From NCBI GenBank assembly GCA_013115135.1, contig JABANP010000135.1, forward strand, positions 1 to 64,000: DNA of 64,000 nt. Reading direction: 5' to 3'. Made by a program: the position numbers and the translations under genes. The stretch comes from Perkinsus olseni. Its lineage: Eukaryota > Perkinsozoa > Perkinsida > Perkinsidae. This document shows, one piece after another, positions 33,290 through 44,939 of the stretch. The first letter of the stretch is position 1. Each line of letters opens with the position of its first letter. The notes under the pieces were generated by a model, which ran no database searches, had not been told where the DNA came from, and saw only the letters and a list, made by a program, of their open reading frames with translations.

Positions 33290-36019
33290 ATGACAGAGTC
33301 TAGCCCGACGGCTCCAGTGGACCATCGGCCAAAGCCTCGGCCTATCGTACAGCTACCGGATGTCGTTGTGAATAGGATAGCAGCAGGGGAGGTTGTGGCC
33401 AGACCAGTGAATGCTGTAAAGGAGCTCATAGAGAACAGTATCGATGCTGGCTCCACTAGGATACAGGTCTCAGTCGCTCTGGTTGATGTGGGGGCAGCCA
33501 TCCAACGACCCACAGGTCCTCTTCAGCGCCAACGGTGCAGTGACTGTCTCTGACAATGGCTGTGGCATACAGAAGGAGGACCTCCCAATACTCTGCAAGT
33601 ATGCTACTTCCGAGCGGCAGCAGCGGTCAGCTACTCTGCTGCAGCGGCTAGACTTCTCAGGCGCTTCACAACCTCTAAGCTGCGGTCTTTCGAGGACCTC
33701 CAGAGCATCATGACCCATGGGTTCCGTGGAGAGGCTCTGGCGTCCATATCCCATGTAGCAAGGCTCACAGTCACAACGATGACGGAGGTACTGGTAGAAC
33801 GTGCCCTGGAATGTATCTTTCGATGCAGAAGTTCCATTTAGGACTCCCAGGTAGGGTACCGGTGTGAGTACATGGACGGGGAGCCCGTTGGTGCAGCCCA
33901 ACCTACTGCTGCTACTCCAGGGACTACAAGTACGGTGATGAGCGTTTTGATGCCATCAGGAAGGATATTCCCTTCAGTCCACTTCACTGACCTTTTTTAT
34001 AATCTACCCACCCGCAGGCGTTCTCTCATGAATACCCAGTCGGAGGAGTACGCCCGTATCGTGGACCTTGTACTAACATCAGCTATGGTCCCTCGGGTGC
34101 ACATAACTCGATAGGTCTCTCGGTTCGCTGCTGAGTACTACACAATAGCCTTCACGTGCCGCAATGCCCGCCATGGCTCGGCGGATATGTCCAGTCCCGG
34201 TAGGATACAGGCACACTCCTTCGGTTCATATCCGCGCTAGGTGGGGAAGCTGATGAGCAGATGAAGGTGCTGCATTTCGTCCTCGGCGACCGAGTTGCTA
34301 AGGACCTTATAACACTGCCCGACACTGATCTTGAAGTCGGTGGGGGAGCGTACGCAGCATCAGTACGAGGGTTCCTCACTCACGGCAACTCTGCTACCTA
34401 CTACAGAGGCTCTCAACGCCATACGGTTTACTCTGGTGGTAAGATCATCCGCCGACCGTGATAGCCTATGGTGGAGTGCCTCCTTCCTTAGGCTCTACCG
34501 GTGGATGGTGTACCATCTTCATGAATGGGAGGCTTGTCGAGTGTACGCCCCTACGGAAGGCTATAGGGGATACATACGCTAGGTAGGAAGCCCTCACTAC
34601 CCGACGGTGATGAGGCTCTACATCGCTCTCCGGAGTGTAGCCCCTGGTCGCACTAAGGCTGGGCAGGTGACTGTATGTTTATGACAGGTATCTTCCGAAA
34701 GGTCAGAAGCCCGCCGCGGTACACCTGTCTTTCAATATACCCGGAGAGCATGTCGATGTTAACGTGCACCCTACTAAGAAGGATGTCACCATCAGCCATA
34801 TGGAGTCGCTGATTGAGGAGCTCCAAGCTCTCCTGGATGCCACTCTCAAGGGTCATCATTATTCTAGGACTTACACGGTACCAGTCACCAGTCGACGATC
34901 ACAAGGAGATACTGCGGTGGTCGGCAGCGGCAAGTGGGCAAGACCTTCTTCTTCGTCCTCATCAGCAAGTATGGTTAGTGCGGCACCAGTTCGGGTTGAT
35001 AGTACTCAGGCATCCCTCACTACCATGCACATGTATACGCAACAGCAACAGCCCTCTGATGATGGTGGTGAGACCGATGGCGAGGAGGGGATATCGGTTG
35101 CGAGATACTGTGGGAGTGCTAGAGTATTGCTTGAAGCGGCCTGGACTTCTTCAAGTGAGAATCTGTCCGACTCGCTCACCCATAGTGTGTGGGTTGGGCC
35201 ATTGGACGATGATGATAAGGAAGAGTTGCGGCTATTGGTACAGCACAAGAGAGGGCTCTTCCTTGTAGAAGGCGGTCCAGTCCTCATGGAGGCAGCCTAT
35301 CAGCAAGTAAGGCTAGCCGAGAGAGGGCGCCACCACTGCAGTCTTTGATCAGGTATTGTGCCGTTGGGGCAGCCCTTCCCTATCGAGGGACGTCACCAAC
35401 CTGCATCTCAATATGGATGCTATATTGGTTGACAGCCTCTCCCTGGACCCTTCTAAGGCACGTATCATCGCCAACAGGCTCACGACACCGGAAATACTCC
35501 CACTGGTTGCTGAGGTTGGGCTAGTGTTGAACTCGAACAGTGAGGCAGGTGTGGTGAGTACCTTTGCTAGGGCTCTCGTCGACGCCAGTACCCATCCCAG
35601 GTTATCGAGAGGGTCCCAGACGTCCTCGTGCCATTCCCGGACGACAGTACTGAGGCTGAGGTCGCTGTTGCCAGGCTCTTGGTCCGTATCTGGGCTCAAG
35701 TCCCCGAGGGAGAGATCAGCGACCCTCAAGTAGATGCCTTAGCCCGGATATTGGGAGTGTGGGCTGTGCAGGAAAGCGTCAAGCTAACACCACCGAGTGA
35801 GCCGTGGTTGTGGAGAACGACCTGGGACATGCATCAGCTGTCCTTCAGGCGCTACCACTGTGCACCCCTCTACAGCAACTGTGGTTGAAGTACGTGTTGC
35901 ACCCCGCCCCCTTCAAGGCCCCTTATCGATGGGAACCGAGTGCCGAGGCAACACTGTCACCGATTGTTCGTAAATTAGTGGAGTTGGATGACTTGTACAA
36001 GGTTTTCGAGAGATGCTAA
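33290..36019 (+). CDS. MLH1: DNA mismatch repair protein MLH1
   Basis: Twelve exons: 33290-33466, 33516-33598, 33661-33787, 33851-33929, 33978-34069, 34115-34199, 34241-34438, 34492-34582, 34688-35306, 35353-35553, 35601-35796 and 35838-36019. They sum to 2130 nt (709 residues plus stop), close to the family length, and every phase matches. GHL ATPase motifs: [11 protein letters not shown] (catalytic Glu, Mg-binding Asn), DNGCGI and [10 protein letters not shown]; then [22 protein letters not shown] and the MLH1-specific C-terminal FERC. MLH1 pairs with a PMS-type partner to license excision after MutS recognition. A Ser/Gln-rich linker (about residues 275-345) separates the ATPase from the dimerisation domain. 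Introns are 41-105 nt. Exon 11 contains an in-frame 42-nt stretch (GTAGATG...GTGCAG, from about 35730) that could be an optional intron. Confidence 0.95.
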
Positions 36020-36526
36020 TGTCTAGTTTCCTTTGTACCTTTTTGCTACCACTACGTACCATGCTGTATGAATATTAGTCTCTTGCCACTTTCGGATTCT
36101 CTTCAGTATGCTTCTGTTGGCCTGGGACCCTTCGCGATCAGGACGGCGATCTACAGAACGGCAACGTCACTTACAACGACCTCTCTAGCCTACCCGTGCG
36201 TTCATTGGGGGGGCAGAGCTTTCCCTCATGCTGCTCAGCGGCAGGGCCTGCGGTCCAGTTAGGGTGTGTCTATCCCAATGCCCTCCTGTACACTGTGCAT
36301 CATCCCTCTGTTGGCCTTCCTGTCACAAATCAGTCGGGTTCCCGCTGAGGATTGGTAGAGGGTATCAACTCTCGACAATGCCAAGTGGGTTTCGTAACGC
36401 CACTGCAGCCGAGCCTAGCCTGCCGTATCAGGTCCCTGGCCCTCATGTTCGATCGGGAGAGTCGAAGGTGGGCTATAGTGAAGCCTGCTCAGGTGTACAT
36501 GGTACGAGGTTTCCTGTAGGCATTTC
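36020..36526. other. Stretch between MLH1 and the methyltransferase, probably its 5' exons
   Basis: One plus-strand frame here looks coded in part (GDLQNGNVTYNDLSSLPVRS near 36150, followed by a long open run), and another near 36390-36470 is Pro/Ser-rich. These may be N-terminal exons of the methyltransferase gene that follows, but I could not phase them. Confidence 0.3.
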
Positions 36527-37419
36527 ATGTACCGCGAGGGTAACATAGCAAAGTCTGACTACCAGCTGGAGATGTTCTTCGACGTGGCGAGATCCCCCTG
36601 GATTAACACGATCTGCGAAACAGGCTTCAACGCTGGCCACAGCGCAGCAGTAGGGAGAAGGGGCATAGACTGGAAATTAGTCGACTACTAGGACTGCAGG
36701 TGTTCCTCATAGCAAACCCGTCTGCAAGGGTGATAACCTTCGACCTGGGCCAGTTTGAGTACACCATGCACAACTTACGCCTCGCTGCACAGCTCTTCCC
36801 GAACAGGTCATTCCGAACCTACACCGGATGTGTTCGACACTGCTGCGCCCATCATCCAGGTTCGAGTACGTCCTCGGTGACAGCTATTATGCACTACCAG
36901 ACATAATCGATAAGTATCCCGACCTGCGCTGCGACCTCGTCTTTGTTGACGGCAGCCATACAGCTGAAGGAGCGTATAACGACATCAAGAACTTTCACAA
37001 GTACGCCCAGGGTTCCACGAGTGAGGGTATCTCCTTGTCGTTATTAGAATAGCCAACTGCCGTAACTGGCTGCTTGCCGATGACACAGGGTTCAAGGAGG
37101 TTAACACAGCATGGCAGAGGGCGAAGGATGAGGGGCAAGGGGGGCGGGCTACCTCCTACGTCAATGGATGCCCCCCTTTATTCAGCCTTGTGATACAGTA
37201 TACCTGCCTGGTCGATCTGGAGCCTACGTCACACTGGCAGTACCTTCAGAAGCCAGAGAATCGTAGCTGGTAGGGATGAGCCACCCTCAGTGGGTACAGT
37301 TGCTTATCAGGTGCCTGGGCTTCTTCAACGTAACCCATCGTGACGGAGCGGACTGCCCCACATGGTTCCCTCCAGAGAGGAACCCGTACAAGAGTGTCAC
37401 TAAGCTAGATATACTCTAG
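36527..37419 (+). CDS. Class I SAM-dependent methyltransferase domain protein (Methyltransf_24-like)
   Basis: The supported part starts at ATG 36527. Exon A gives WINTICETGFNAGHSA, the Rossmann motif I (E-x-G-x-x-x-G-x-S). After a GTAGGG...CTGCAG intron comes VITFDLGQFEYTMHNLRLAA (motif II). After GTCATT...ATCCAG comes FEYVLGDSYYALPDII then RCDLVFVDGSHTAEGAYNDI (motif IV, D-G-x-H), and later DDTGFKEVNTAWQRA. The end is at TAG 37417-37419 after NPYKSVTKLDIL. This pattern is typical of small-molecule or cap-type O-methyltransferases; the substrate is unknown. The join near 37015-37050 (YLLVVI then DDTG) is not clean: only a 14-nt gap would fit, so an indel or a missed exon border is possible. 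The gene continues the one-strand array. Confidence 0.6.
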
Positions 37420-37561
37420 GGCCAACATCGTCGTCATCGTCGTTATCATGGCCATGCAGTTCTCCCCTTGTCATTATTGCTATCAACCGTGTAGCGTTTA
37501 TAAGGATAGTCTAGCACTCTGCCTGTTAAAGTTCTTGAAGCTCTCATCAGCAGGAGGTGAT

Positions 37562-37941
37562 ATGAAGATTAAAGTGAAGAAGATCCACGCTAGTAGCTGC
37601 ATGGAAGTGGAAGACCGCTGAGGCAAGGCGCTCGTAACCATAGCTGTTCGAACAGTTCGACCATCATGATGATGAGGATCATCCCACCAGTGAGTGCTCT
37701 ATGGCAGGATGACTGTGCTATCTGCTGCCAGCCGTTCGATGCCACGTGTGGGGAGTGCAGGATACCTGGGGATGACTGCCCTCCAGTGTGGGGAGAATGC
37801 GGTCATCATTTTCACATCCACTGCATATCGAGGTCAGTACCATCTCTTCCCTAACTCGAAGGCTATACTATCAGGTGGATTAACGAGCAGAAGCCATGTC
37901 CGATGTGCCGCAGAGAATTCAAACCAGTGGACAAACCATGA
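37562..37941 (+). CDS. APC11: Anaphase-promoting complex subunit 11 (RING-H2)
   Basis: Three exons: 37562-37592, 37691-37832 and 37875-37941, together 240 nt, 79 residues plus stop; the family is about 84. MKIKVKKIHA joins SALWQDDCAICCQPFD; then CGECRIPGDDCPPVWGECGH and FHIHCISRW, and NEQKPCPMCRREFKP. This is the full APC11 RING-H2 ligand series, including the family-specific insert C-x-x-C-x-x-P-G-D-D-C-P-x-V-W-G. APC11 is the catalytic RING of the anaphase-promoting ubiquitin ligase: it recruits E2 to mark cyclins and securin. It works with the cullin-like APC2, which is not in the window. Introns are 98 and 42 nt. It lies 156 bp before the peptidase gene. Confidence 0.95.
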
Positions 37942-38096
37942 GCTTCCAAACACTTCAATTTGGCTGCGTTCTGATGGCAACAGCAGCAGCAGCAGCTGAT
38001 GTTGCTGCTTCGGCGATCCGCCAGCTCTCTGCACAACTCGTCTCTCAATGCTCGACACCCTTCTCAGTTTGGCAGTCCTCTAGTTTCTATGCTCTC

Positions 38097-41000
38097 ATGT
38101 CATCATCATCGGCGATGAAGATGCGGCAAGTACTCAATGGGGCTCTGCGCAGTGCAGGTGTGGTTGGTCCCGCGACCCGCCAGGCAGGAGCAGCAGCCCC
38201 CGGGCGGCATGCGGGTAGGTTTCAGCTAAGAGGTAACCTGGTGAGGGTCTCTACCGGTCACCGTTTCATCAGGCCAGATATTCCACGCTCCCAGGCCGAG
38301 CGCCATCAATCCAGCCGATGATCCTTGGTCCTTCATGCAAGTGGCGGACCCTACCACCTCCCTTCCTGTACAGAACATCATAGACGCTGAGAACGACCTG
38401 GCTGATGAGTATGATTCCGACAACCTCAACGGATTTGTCAGCTTGCTCACGTCCTCCTCGATAGGTATTTTTCTGACCCTAAAGGTCTTGAATACGAGAA
38501 GATACTCTACGATGAGGCCTCGGACATGTTGGTGCCTGAGGGCACATCGTCACCTGAGGAGGACAAGGGTAACTGCCACCATTACCAATCCTCCACGTAA
38601 CTCCTCCGTAGGCTACTTGTACTTCCAGAGAATGGTTGGCTCCGACGACAGCGCTACCTCACAGGAAGAGCTAGACCAGGACCGCCTGCAGTTCCTCCGC
38701 TTCTGTCGTGTGCCTGCGTCCGTGGCTGGTGCCGGGGCCCACGCCGCTGATGAGGAAGTGGTGCTCTGTACGAGGGAGCTAGTCCGAGAGCGTGGCCAGG
38801 GCACGTAGGTCATCCTGTGATGTTGTGGATTGGTAGATGCTCTTATCACAGGTATGTAGAAGTAGTAGCGGTGAAGCTTGCCCCTTCTAACTCCCTCGTT
38901 GGGGTGGTAGTAGACTTTACTGGCGATGAGCGCTTCGATCTAATCTTCCGACACGTACCAGGCGGGGGTCCCACACATTATCCCGAAGTACGATGCTGTG
39001 CCGGGAAGATGGCAGCAACCGTGCAAGTCTCAGATACCGCTTGTGCGGAATTTTGAATGGGTGGACAAGGTAACGTATATACCTGGTAAGGAGATGCTCT
39101 ATTACACTGAGCTGGACCCGGAGACCTTGAGGTCGTGGAGGGTCGTCCGCAGAACGATCGATGGCAGCGTCCACGAGGTGGGTGATTGTCCTTCCATGTG
39201 ATGGCCTTAGGCGTAGTCATAATGATGATGCAGGTTGTTTTTGAGAGCACTGATCCAGCGGAGTATGTTGATGTGTTCAAGAGCAAGGATGGTAAAGTTA
39301 TATTCATGTCCGCTGTTACCAAGACCACATCAAGAGTCTGTGTGATATCGAGCGACTCCGAGGAGGGCATGCCTCAGCCTGTGAAGGCTCCTGTTTCTGG
39401 TGTTGAGTACTACTGCGAGCACCGTTGGGGCTACATCTATGCCGTGTCCAACGAGAGCAACCCGGACTTCGCGGTCTACAGGGCTAGTCTAGCTGACATC
39501 AGCAATGGTGTGGGAGAGGCTGCATGGGAGCACTTCCACACCCCAGACGAGATGTCTATCACCGATATTGATATGTTCGATCGATGCCTCATGCTGTATG
39601 GCTGGGGAATGGAGGGGGAGCCTGCTGTAGAGGTGGGCATCTTCCTTCTGGCTTGCCACCACTAGGCACCTCTGTAGGCCGTACACTTTGAGGACACCCA
39701 GTGTGGTACACCGGACCACGTGAAGAAGGATAAGCCGACTGCGTTCGTACCACTCGTCCACCTCATGCAGCATCGTGCCAAGCACCATGTAAGTTTCTAC
39801 AGACTGCGACGTTCTACATTGTCAATAGTCGTGGTTCAGGACCCGACCGATAAGGTGTTGGACCTGCGGGAGAAGCCACCGCAGGAGACCGTTGAGGATA
39901 TGTTCTCGAAGGTCATCTCTGGAGCACCGGATGATGCTTCTGAGAAGGAAGCTGCTAGAAAGCTCGCTGACTATGAGGCCTTGAAGCGGAGGGACCCCGA
40001 GTCCACTGCAACCGAGCACGTAGTGGAGGAGGCCTTATCGGAGACCATGGAGAAGGCACCGACGGCGGCGCAGCTTATCAATACCGAAGTCGATCTGCAC
40101 CCAGATGTCGACGACGCCTTCCGATTTCCCTTCGTTGGACGCTTCAAAGTGGGAGCGGTTGAACTGGGTAGGAATAGAGACCGTCAGGTGGTTTGAGGGC
40201 AACGTGTGAGACTTAGGCGTTAATGGCGACTTCTTCGCAAAGAGCTCACGACTGATATTCTCCTCTCCTGCTATACCTGGGGTTGCATTGGACTATGATA
40301 TGACTGAGTTCAAAATTAAGGCCACTAAGAGCAGGGAGTATCAATACAAACGAGAACCGGAAATGACTGTGGAAAGGGTGAGCAGTACTGTAGGGGTGTT
40401 CACAGTTTTCCGTACCCCTTCGTACTATGAGGCGGTACTTAACGATTCAGGACATGCTTGTCAGGTTAGGGTCCCCTCCAGTGATGGGTCAGCAGATATC
40501 CTACTCACTCTGGCATCACCAGCGGCAAGTGTCGGTCAGCCGGCCCCCACTTTCGTGCAAGTGTAAGGCCCTCACCCCCGAGAATTAATGAGAAGCCCCT
40601 TTTCTCTCGCTGGATTCCTACGATAGGTATGGTGTATACGGCACGGTATTGGAAGCAGCCTGGCATCCGAGGACAATATCCTTGATCTCTAGAGGCTGGA
40701 ATGTGGCATGGGCGCATGTCCGGGGTGGAGGGGAGAGAGGTGCAGCATGGCATCAACAGGCTAAGTAATACACCTTTCTAGTCGCACTGCGAAGATTCCC
40801 TTTGTAGGAGTTCAAGCCGACACCGGTCACTGACGGACTTCGAGGATTGTTTGAGGTGGCTCGTCGCTAATGATGTCACGCGCCCGGAGCTGCTCTGTGC
40901 AACGGCAGCCTCCGCCGGGGGGCTCATTCTGGCAGAGCACCTCAATCTATGGGGCGATCGGTGGATAGGCGGTGCTGCGGTACGCCCTCGACCATCTCAG

Positions 41001-41545
41001 TGTCAGGATTTGTTGAATGGTTTTATCAGATACTTCGGGTTCCTTTCCTTGATCCCCTCTCGTGTATGCTGGACGATACTCTACCTCTCACTCAACACGA
41101 GAAGGAGGAATGGGGGGATATTGTTAGGGATCCAGATGCAATGGCGGCTATGAAGAGCTATGCGCCCTACCATAACATCATCAGTAGTAAGCAGCAGATC
41201 TATCGGTATAGTAGTGGTAACGACTGTGTGGTGACCTCAGATGGTGGAAGCAGTACCAGATCGGTTACCTACCCTCCCATTTTCCTATCCTGCGCTGTTG
41301 ATGACTCGAGAGTGCCTTATTGGGCTCCACTGAAATGGGCGGAACGGCTTCGGACTGCTACCGAAGCCGAGAATCTAGTGGTACGGATCCACAAGGCTGG
41401 AGAAGGCGGACACTTCGGCACGACGTCTGCGCCACAGAACTACGAGGAGACCTGCCGGGAGATGAGCTTTATGTTTCGGTCGTTGGGGCTAGAGGTGCAG
41501 CCTTTGAAGAGAGAGAAGAAGCATAGGCAGCCCGAGGGGGAATGA
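38097..41545 (+). CDS. Oligopeptidase B-like serine peptidase (S9A family)
   Basis: Exon 1, from ATG 38097, encodes an Arg/Ala-rich presequence (MKMRQVLNGALRSAGVVGPA), then joins after a GTAGGT...CATCAG intron to DDPWSFMQVADPT and NIIDAENDLADEY, the start of the S9A propeller. Propeller exons: GYLYFQRM near 38610, VDFTGDERFDLIFRHV near 38905, EMLYYTELDPETLRSWRV near 39090, SRVCVISSD and ALDYDMTEFKIKATKS. Catalytic domain: WNVAWAHVRGGGERG near 40690, the nucleophile elbow ATAASAGGL (Ser codon 40911-40913), AVDDSRVPYWAPLKWAERL (Asp) near 41295, and AGEGGHFG (His) near 41400. The end is TGA 41543-41545 after a Lys-rich tail. The enzyme cleaves short peptides, usually after basic residues in the oligopeptidase B branch. 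Many 45-60 nt introns; not all borders were fixed. Confidence 0.85.
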
Positions 41546-42129
41546 CGTTTCGGAGAAGCATTACATGTTGCGCGTCAGTGATGTGTGCCTTCGAGAAGTG
41601 AGAGGAGTTACTTACGGCGAACGGTTTCATCTCGATGCGCCAGAGAGTGGAGTGCGCTCGAAATGCGGAAAATTTGAGCGCCGGCGTAGGTGGCCTTTCT
41701 TCTATGCCGATCAGCGGGGGGCGCGAGAACAATGGGCGCACGAACGATGATTTCCCGCTTCCATGAAGTTATTCCGTTCGCTTGGGCTTGCTACAGGCTA
41801 AGCATGAACCTCCATCTATAATAGGCGCAAGTCTTAGGAGCGTCGGTCTTTCCATCATCTGTTTTGCAAGAGCTCAACCATGCCGGCCCAATACTTCGGT
41901 CCTCAAAGTTTCGAGGAAACTTAGGTGGCTGATCTTCCACTTTCACTCCTTTGCAGGCATATAGGTGCGGGGTTATGGGAAAGGGAAGAATAAGTGAGAA
42001 GCTGGTAGGCGAGCATCCATCGAGCTGCCAACTCGATAGTGTCGAGGCACGGCGAATAGCGTGGATAATTCTTGCGGTTATCCTCTTATTGGTCTTGTTA
42101 TAACAATGACTACCATCTGCCGTAACTCG
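41546..42129. other. Intergenic stretch
   Basis: No frame on either strand that looks conserved or extends by splicing. It probably holds the 3' UTR of the peptidase gene and the promoter or trans-splicing acceptor region of the next gene. Confidence 0.4.
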
Positions 42130-42994
42130 ATGACCGTCCTTCTCCTCATGCCATCTTCTCTCGAGGCTCTCCATAGTAGTGGTGAACAGCCGAAGGCTCT
42201 AGAGGTGAGTAGCCCTATACAACCCACCTCGATGCTTCGTTCGTCTAGAGTTGCCTGCAGGTGAACGAGGATACTGTTAAATTCGGGGAGTACGCGACCG
42301 ACGCTACTGTAAGTCTTGAGCAGCCTGCAGCTGGTTTATCCTACGACTTGACGGTCATGTCTTGAACTGGATCCGAACTGTCAGGCAGAGGTGCAGTATG
42401 TCCATAATAAGGAGAATGGCGATCTTTGTTTTCTTAAATGGCAGTATATCAAGGAAGGACTGCATCTCTGGATTCACCTAGACAGAGAGCAGGAAGCTTT
42501 CACTTACATCAAAGCCCTTTCGCACGACGTTCCCATTCGTCGTAACTTGATTGTTGAGTAAGACGCGAATTATCTTTGTCTCGATACCCCTGATTGGCTT
42601 CACCTTCGTCGCCTTCAGGGAGGACGAGAATCAGCTAGTCGTGAAAGCATCCTCGTATCATGCGTCCCGCGATGGTGGGTATCCGAAGATCGAGGTTGGG
42701 GCGAGGGGTACTGAAGAGAGAAGCCGGGCGGAGGAAATGCTCCTCAAGGAAGGCCCGTTCTCACCCTTGGCTCATCTGAAAGGAAACGCTACGAAATCTC
42801 TTATCAATAAGATTGATTGGAGTTCAGGGTACAACACTCGTACATGCGAGACAATATATCACTTCCTTGCCTTCCACCCCTATGGGAAGTATGTACGTGG
42901 TGACCTTGATTGGCTGTTTGATTTCGTTAAAGACAATGCTGAGAGAATCCAGGATCAACTTGAGGAGTGGGAAGAGAATCGTAGTGAGCAGTGA
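42130..42994 (+). CDS. Orphan protein of about 220 residues
   Basis: Four exons join cleanly. Exon 1 runs from ATG 42130 (MTVLLLMPSSLEALHSSG) to about 42209. Exon 2, from 42262, has VNEDTVKFGEYATDAT. After a GTAAGT...CTGTCAG intron, exon 3 has AEVQYVHNKENGDLCFLKWQ and HLWIHLDREQEAFTYIKALS. A 62-nt intron (GTAAGACG...CCTTCAG) leads to exon 4, with DENQLVVKASSYHASRDGGY, TCETIYHFLAFHPYGKYVRG and an acidic Glu/Arg end, stop at TGA 42992-42994. A weakly hydrophobic N-terminus could be a short signal peptide, but the rest is soluble and mixed alpha/beta in character. I recognise no family; it may be lineage-specific. Confidence 0.65.
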
Positions 42995-43807
42995 TGAGGC
43001 TCGTTGTTGCCACGCTTGCTTATCTAATTTTATCAAGACTTCCTGACTGGTCACCAGTCATCGCTGGTGTTGCATGTTCATTGTGTCGAAGATGTCTAGA
43101 CCCCTGTTTGAGATGCTTGCGTTCGAATGGTGGCTAAGCAGGCTGAGACTGCCCTCACACAGTGTTCTTGGCATGATCTACGACTATTTCGGGCCCCGTC
43201 TTTGGCACTAGATAAATTCGATACTTCCGTGGGCGCTGAAACGGGTGCCTTTATCGAACGCTCTACTCTCCTAAGCAGCCACATACACAGTGCTGGCCAC
43301 CGTACCAGGCCTTACGAGGTTGATCTCGCGGAGACGGGCTGCTCATAGCAGCCAACGATGAACTCTTGTAGATTCAGCAGCACGCGTGCCGGGAAATTAT
43401 CGGGCGAGCGAGATTCTTCCTCGGATCACTTCATTTCCCTTGCATTTTTGCGGCCCAACTTCAAAGCGCAACACACTACCCGGGTCCTAGGTATGCAGCT
43501 GTCCACTTGCGTCGTCAGCCGTTGGCACACTTCCTTGATGCTTATTGCTAAAATGTAGTCGCCTTAGGTCACCAATACAGTACTATGAGTAAGGCGCGTA
43601 GTCATCTCTCGAAGAGGGTCTCTTTCGTCGCTTTGGTGGTCGAGGTGACACGCTTTGGATTGACCTTTGAATGAGTGGGATTAGTATCTCCGTGTTTCAC
43701 AACATGCCGGTCTTCTCAGTTTTAACTTTCTTGCTGCCGAGTAGTGACTTTACCTCTACTCAGAGAGAATTCCCTCTCGATTCGCTACTCCGACCTGCTG
43801 CTGCTGC
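42995..43807. other. Intergenic stretch upstream of the RING gene
   Basis: About 800 bp with no supported gene. A 73-codon plus frame at 43127-43348 has no conserved look and no splice continuation. The last 60 bp before 43808 are CT-rich, with a run of CTG just before the ATG. Confidence 0.4.
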
Positions 43808-44452
43808 ATGAATGATACAGTCCGGCGGCTTTTCGCACGGAGGCCATTCCTAGCCTTCGTCTGGACCTCCGTTGCCTTGGTACTATTGTTGAGTCTGATA
43901 AGTAATTCTGGTACCGGCCGAGTAGCCATTATAGCGGTACTAGTTGCCTGGGTATTCGTACCCTTCGCTCTCTCTCGGTACCTCTCATATCGAAAACAAG
44001 TGGCCCGAAACCGTCGCATTACTGAGGCGGAAAGAATGAGGACGGCGAAGGCCAACGCTCGCGCCGCGTTGTTATTGGATAGTGTTGCTGATGTGGAGAG
44101 TAGACCAACGGATGAGGACACCTGTGCGGTATGCCTGCAGGATGAATCAATAGCCGGTAATTGGGTTAAGTTAAAGTCGTGCGGTCACGAGTTTCATGAG
44201 AATTGTATGAAGGAAGTCATTGCACATGATGAGTACGATAGGAGAAGGCGACGGCATAGCGATGCTCCTGCTGTGAGCTCTTGTCCGCTGTGCCGTTCGC
44301 CTCTGATGAAGAGTCCTGGTGGTACTGATAAGGATAACGTGAAGTACAGCTGCAGCAGTGCCGCCATTGTCCCGGTGCAACCCTACAACAGTAGTAGTAG
44401 TGCTACTATTCCCATACCTGCGGCTGCTGCCGCCCTCTACCTCAATGTATGA
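43808..44452 (+). CDS. Membrane-anchored RING-H2 E3 ubiquitin ligase, intronless
   Basis: ATG 43808 (MNDTVRRLFARRPF). Two adjacent N-terminal hydrophobic helices (AFVWTSVALVLLLSLIS and VAIIAVLVAWVFVPFAL, about residues 15-55) are followed by a basic, Ala-rich helical stretch. The RING-H2 spans about residues 105-160: CAVCLQDE, then KSCGHEFHENC, a basic DEYDRRRRRHSD insert, and SSCPLCRSPL, giving the C3H2C3 ligand series. A low-complexity Ser/Ala tail ends at TGA 44450-44452. The layout (short lumenal part, helical hairpin, cytosolic RING) is that of organelle- or ER-membrane E3 enzymes that work with an E2 to ubiquitinate nearby proteins. It lacks introns, unlike most neighbours. Its stop overlaps the ATG of the following frame (ATGA). 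Confidence 0.85.
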   Translation: MNDTVRRLFARRPFLAFVWTSVALVLLLSLISNSGTGRVAIIAVLVAWVFVPFALSRYLSYRKQVARNRRITEAERMRTAKANARAALLLDSVADVESRPTDEDTCAVCLQDESIAGNWVKLKSCGHEFHENCMKEVIAHDEYDRRRRRHSDAPAVSSCPLCRSPLMKSPGGTDKDNVKYSCSSAAIVPVQPYNSSSSATIPIPAAAAALYLNV

Positions 44453-44819
44453 CCGATGCGGTGACTGCGAGAAGCATCACCAAGAGTTTTGTTAACCTGC
44501 GCTTTGGTATCACCTACGCTTCTCTGCTGTGCCGTAGCCGAGCTGACGCCCACCTGCTGCATCGACTCAAGACTTTGTTGCCATCCCCACCTGTGACGAA
44601 GATTATGTTACCGATTTGGCCTCGGCGTATATCCACTGCGGTGGTGTTATTCAGGGTTCTATTCTACTGGTGGGAGTTGGATGATGCCGTTTTTTGTATA
44701 ATATTCATCCCTCCCGTCCCGAGGCGCCTAAAGAGGCCTCTCCTGTAATGGGCCCTGAGGATTTGAACGCAGATGATGTTGATGTTGATATTTTGTTACA
44801 GTTGCCACAGGAATATTAA
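44449..44819 (+). CDS. Possible small spliced gene after the RING gene
   Basis: A frame starting ATG 44449, overlapping the RING stop by 4 nt, reads MTDAVTARSITKSF then NLRFGITYASLLCRSRADAH and stays open to 44748. Better-looking pieces occur in other frames: PTCDEDYVTDLASAYIHCGG near 44590-44650, and an acidic end PEDLNADDVDVDILLQLPQE finishing at TAA 44817-44819. Together they suggest a short spliced gene, but I could not phase the exons. It could also be 3' UTR of the RING gene. Confidence 0.3.
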
Positions 44820-44939
44820 TCATCTAGAGAGAAGGGACAGTTCCTCATACCCATTTCTACTCACAGCCACATGACCACCACTGTTGTGTTGATGCAGTAG
44901 GCAATGGTCTAGGCTGCCTCTAGTTTAGGTTTTCCGATA

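Noticed and set aside
43127..43348. 73-codon plus-strand frame between the orphan and RING genes
   Set aside because: No conserved look, no splice continuation, and composition like the surrounding non-coding DNA.
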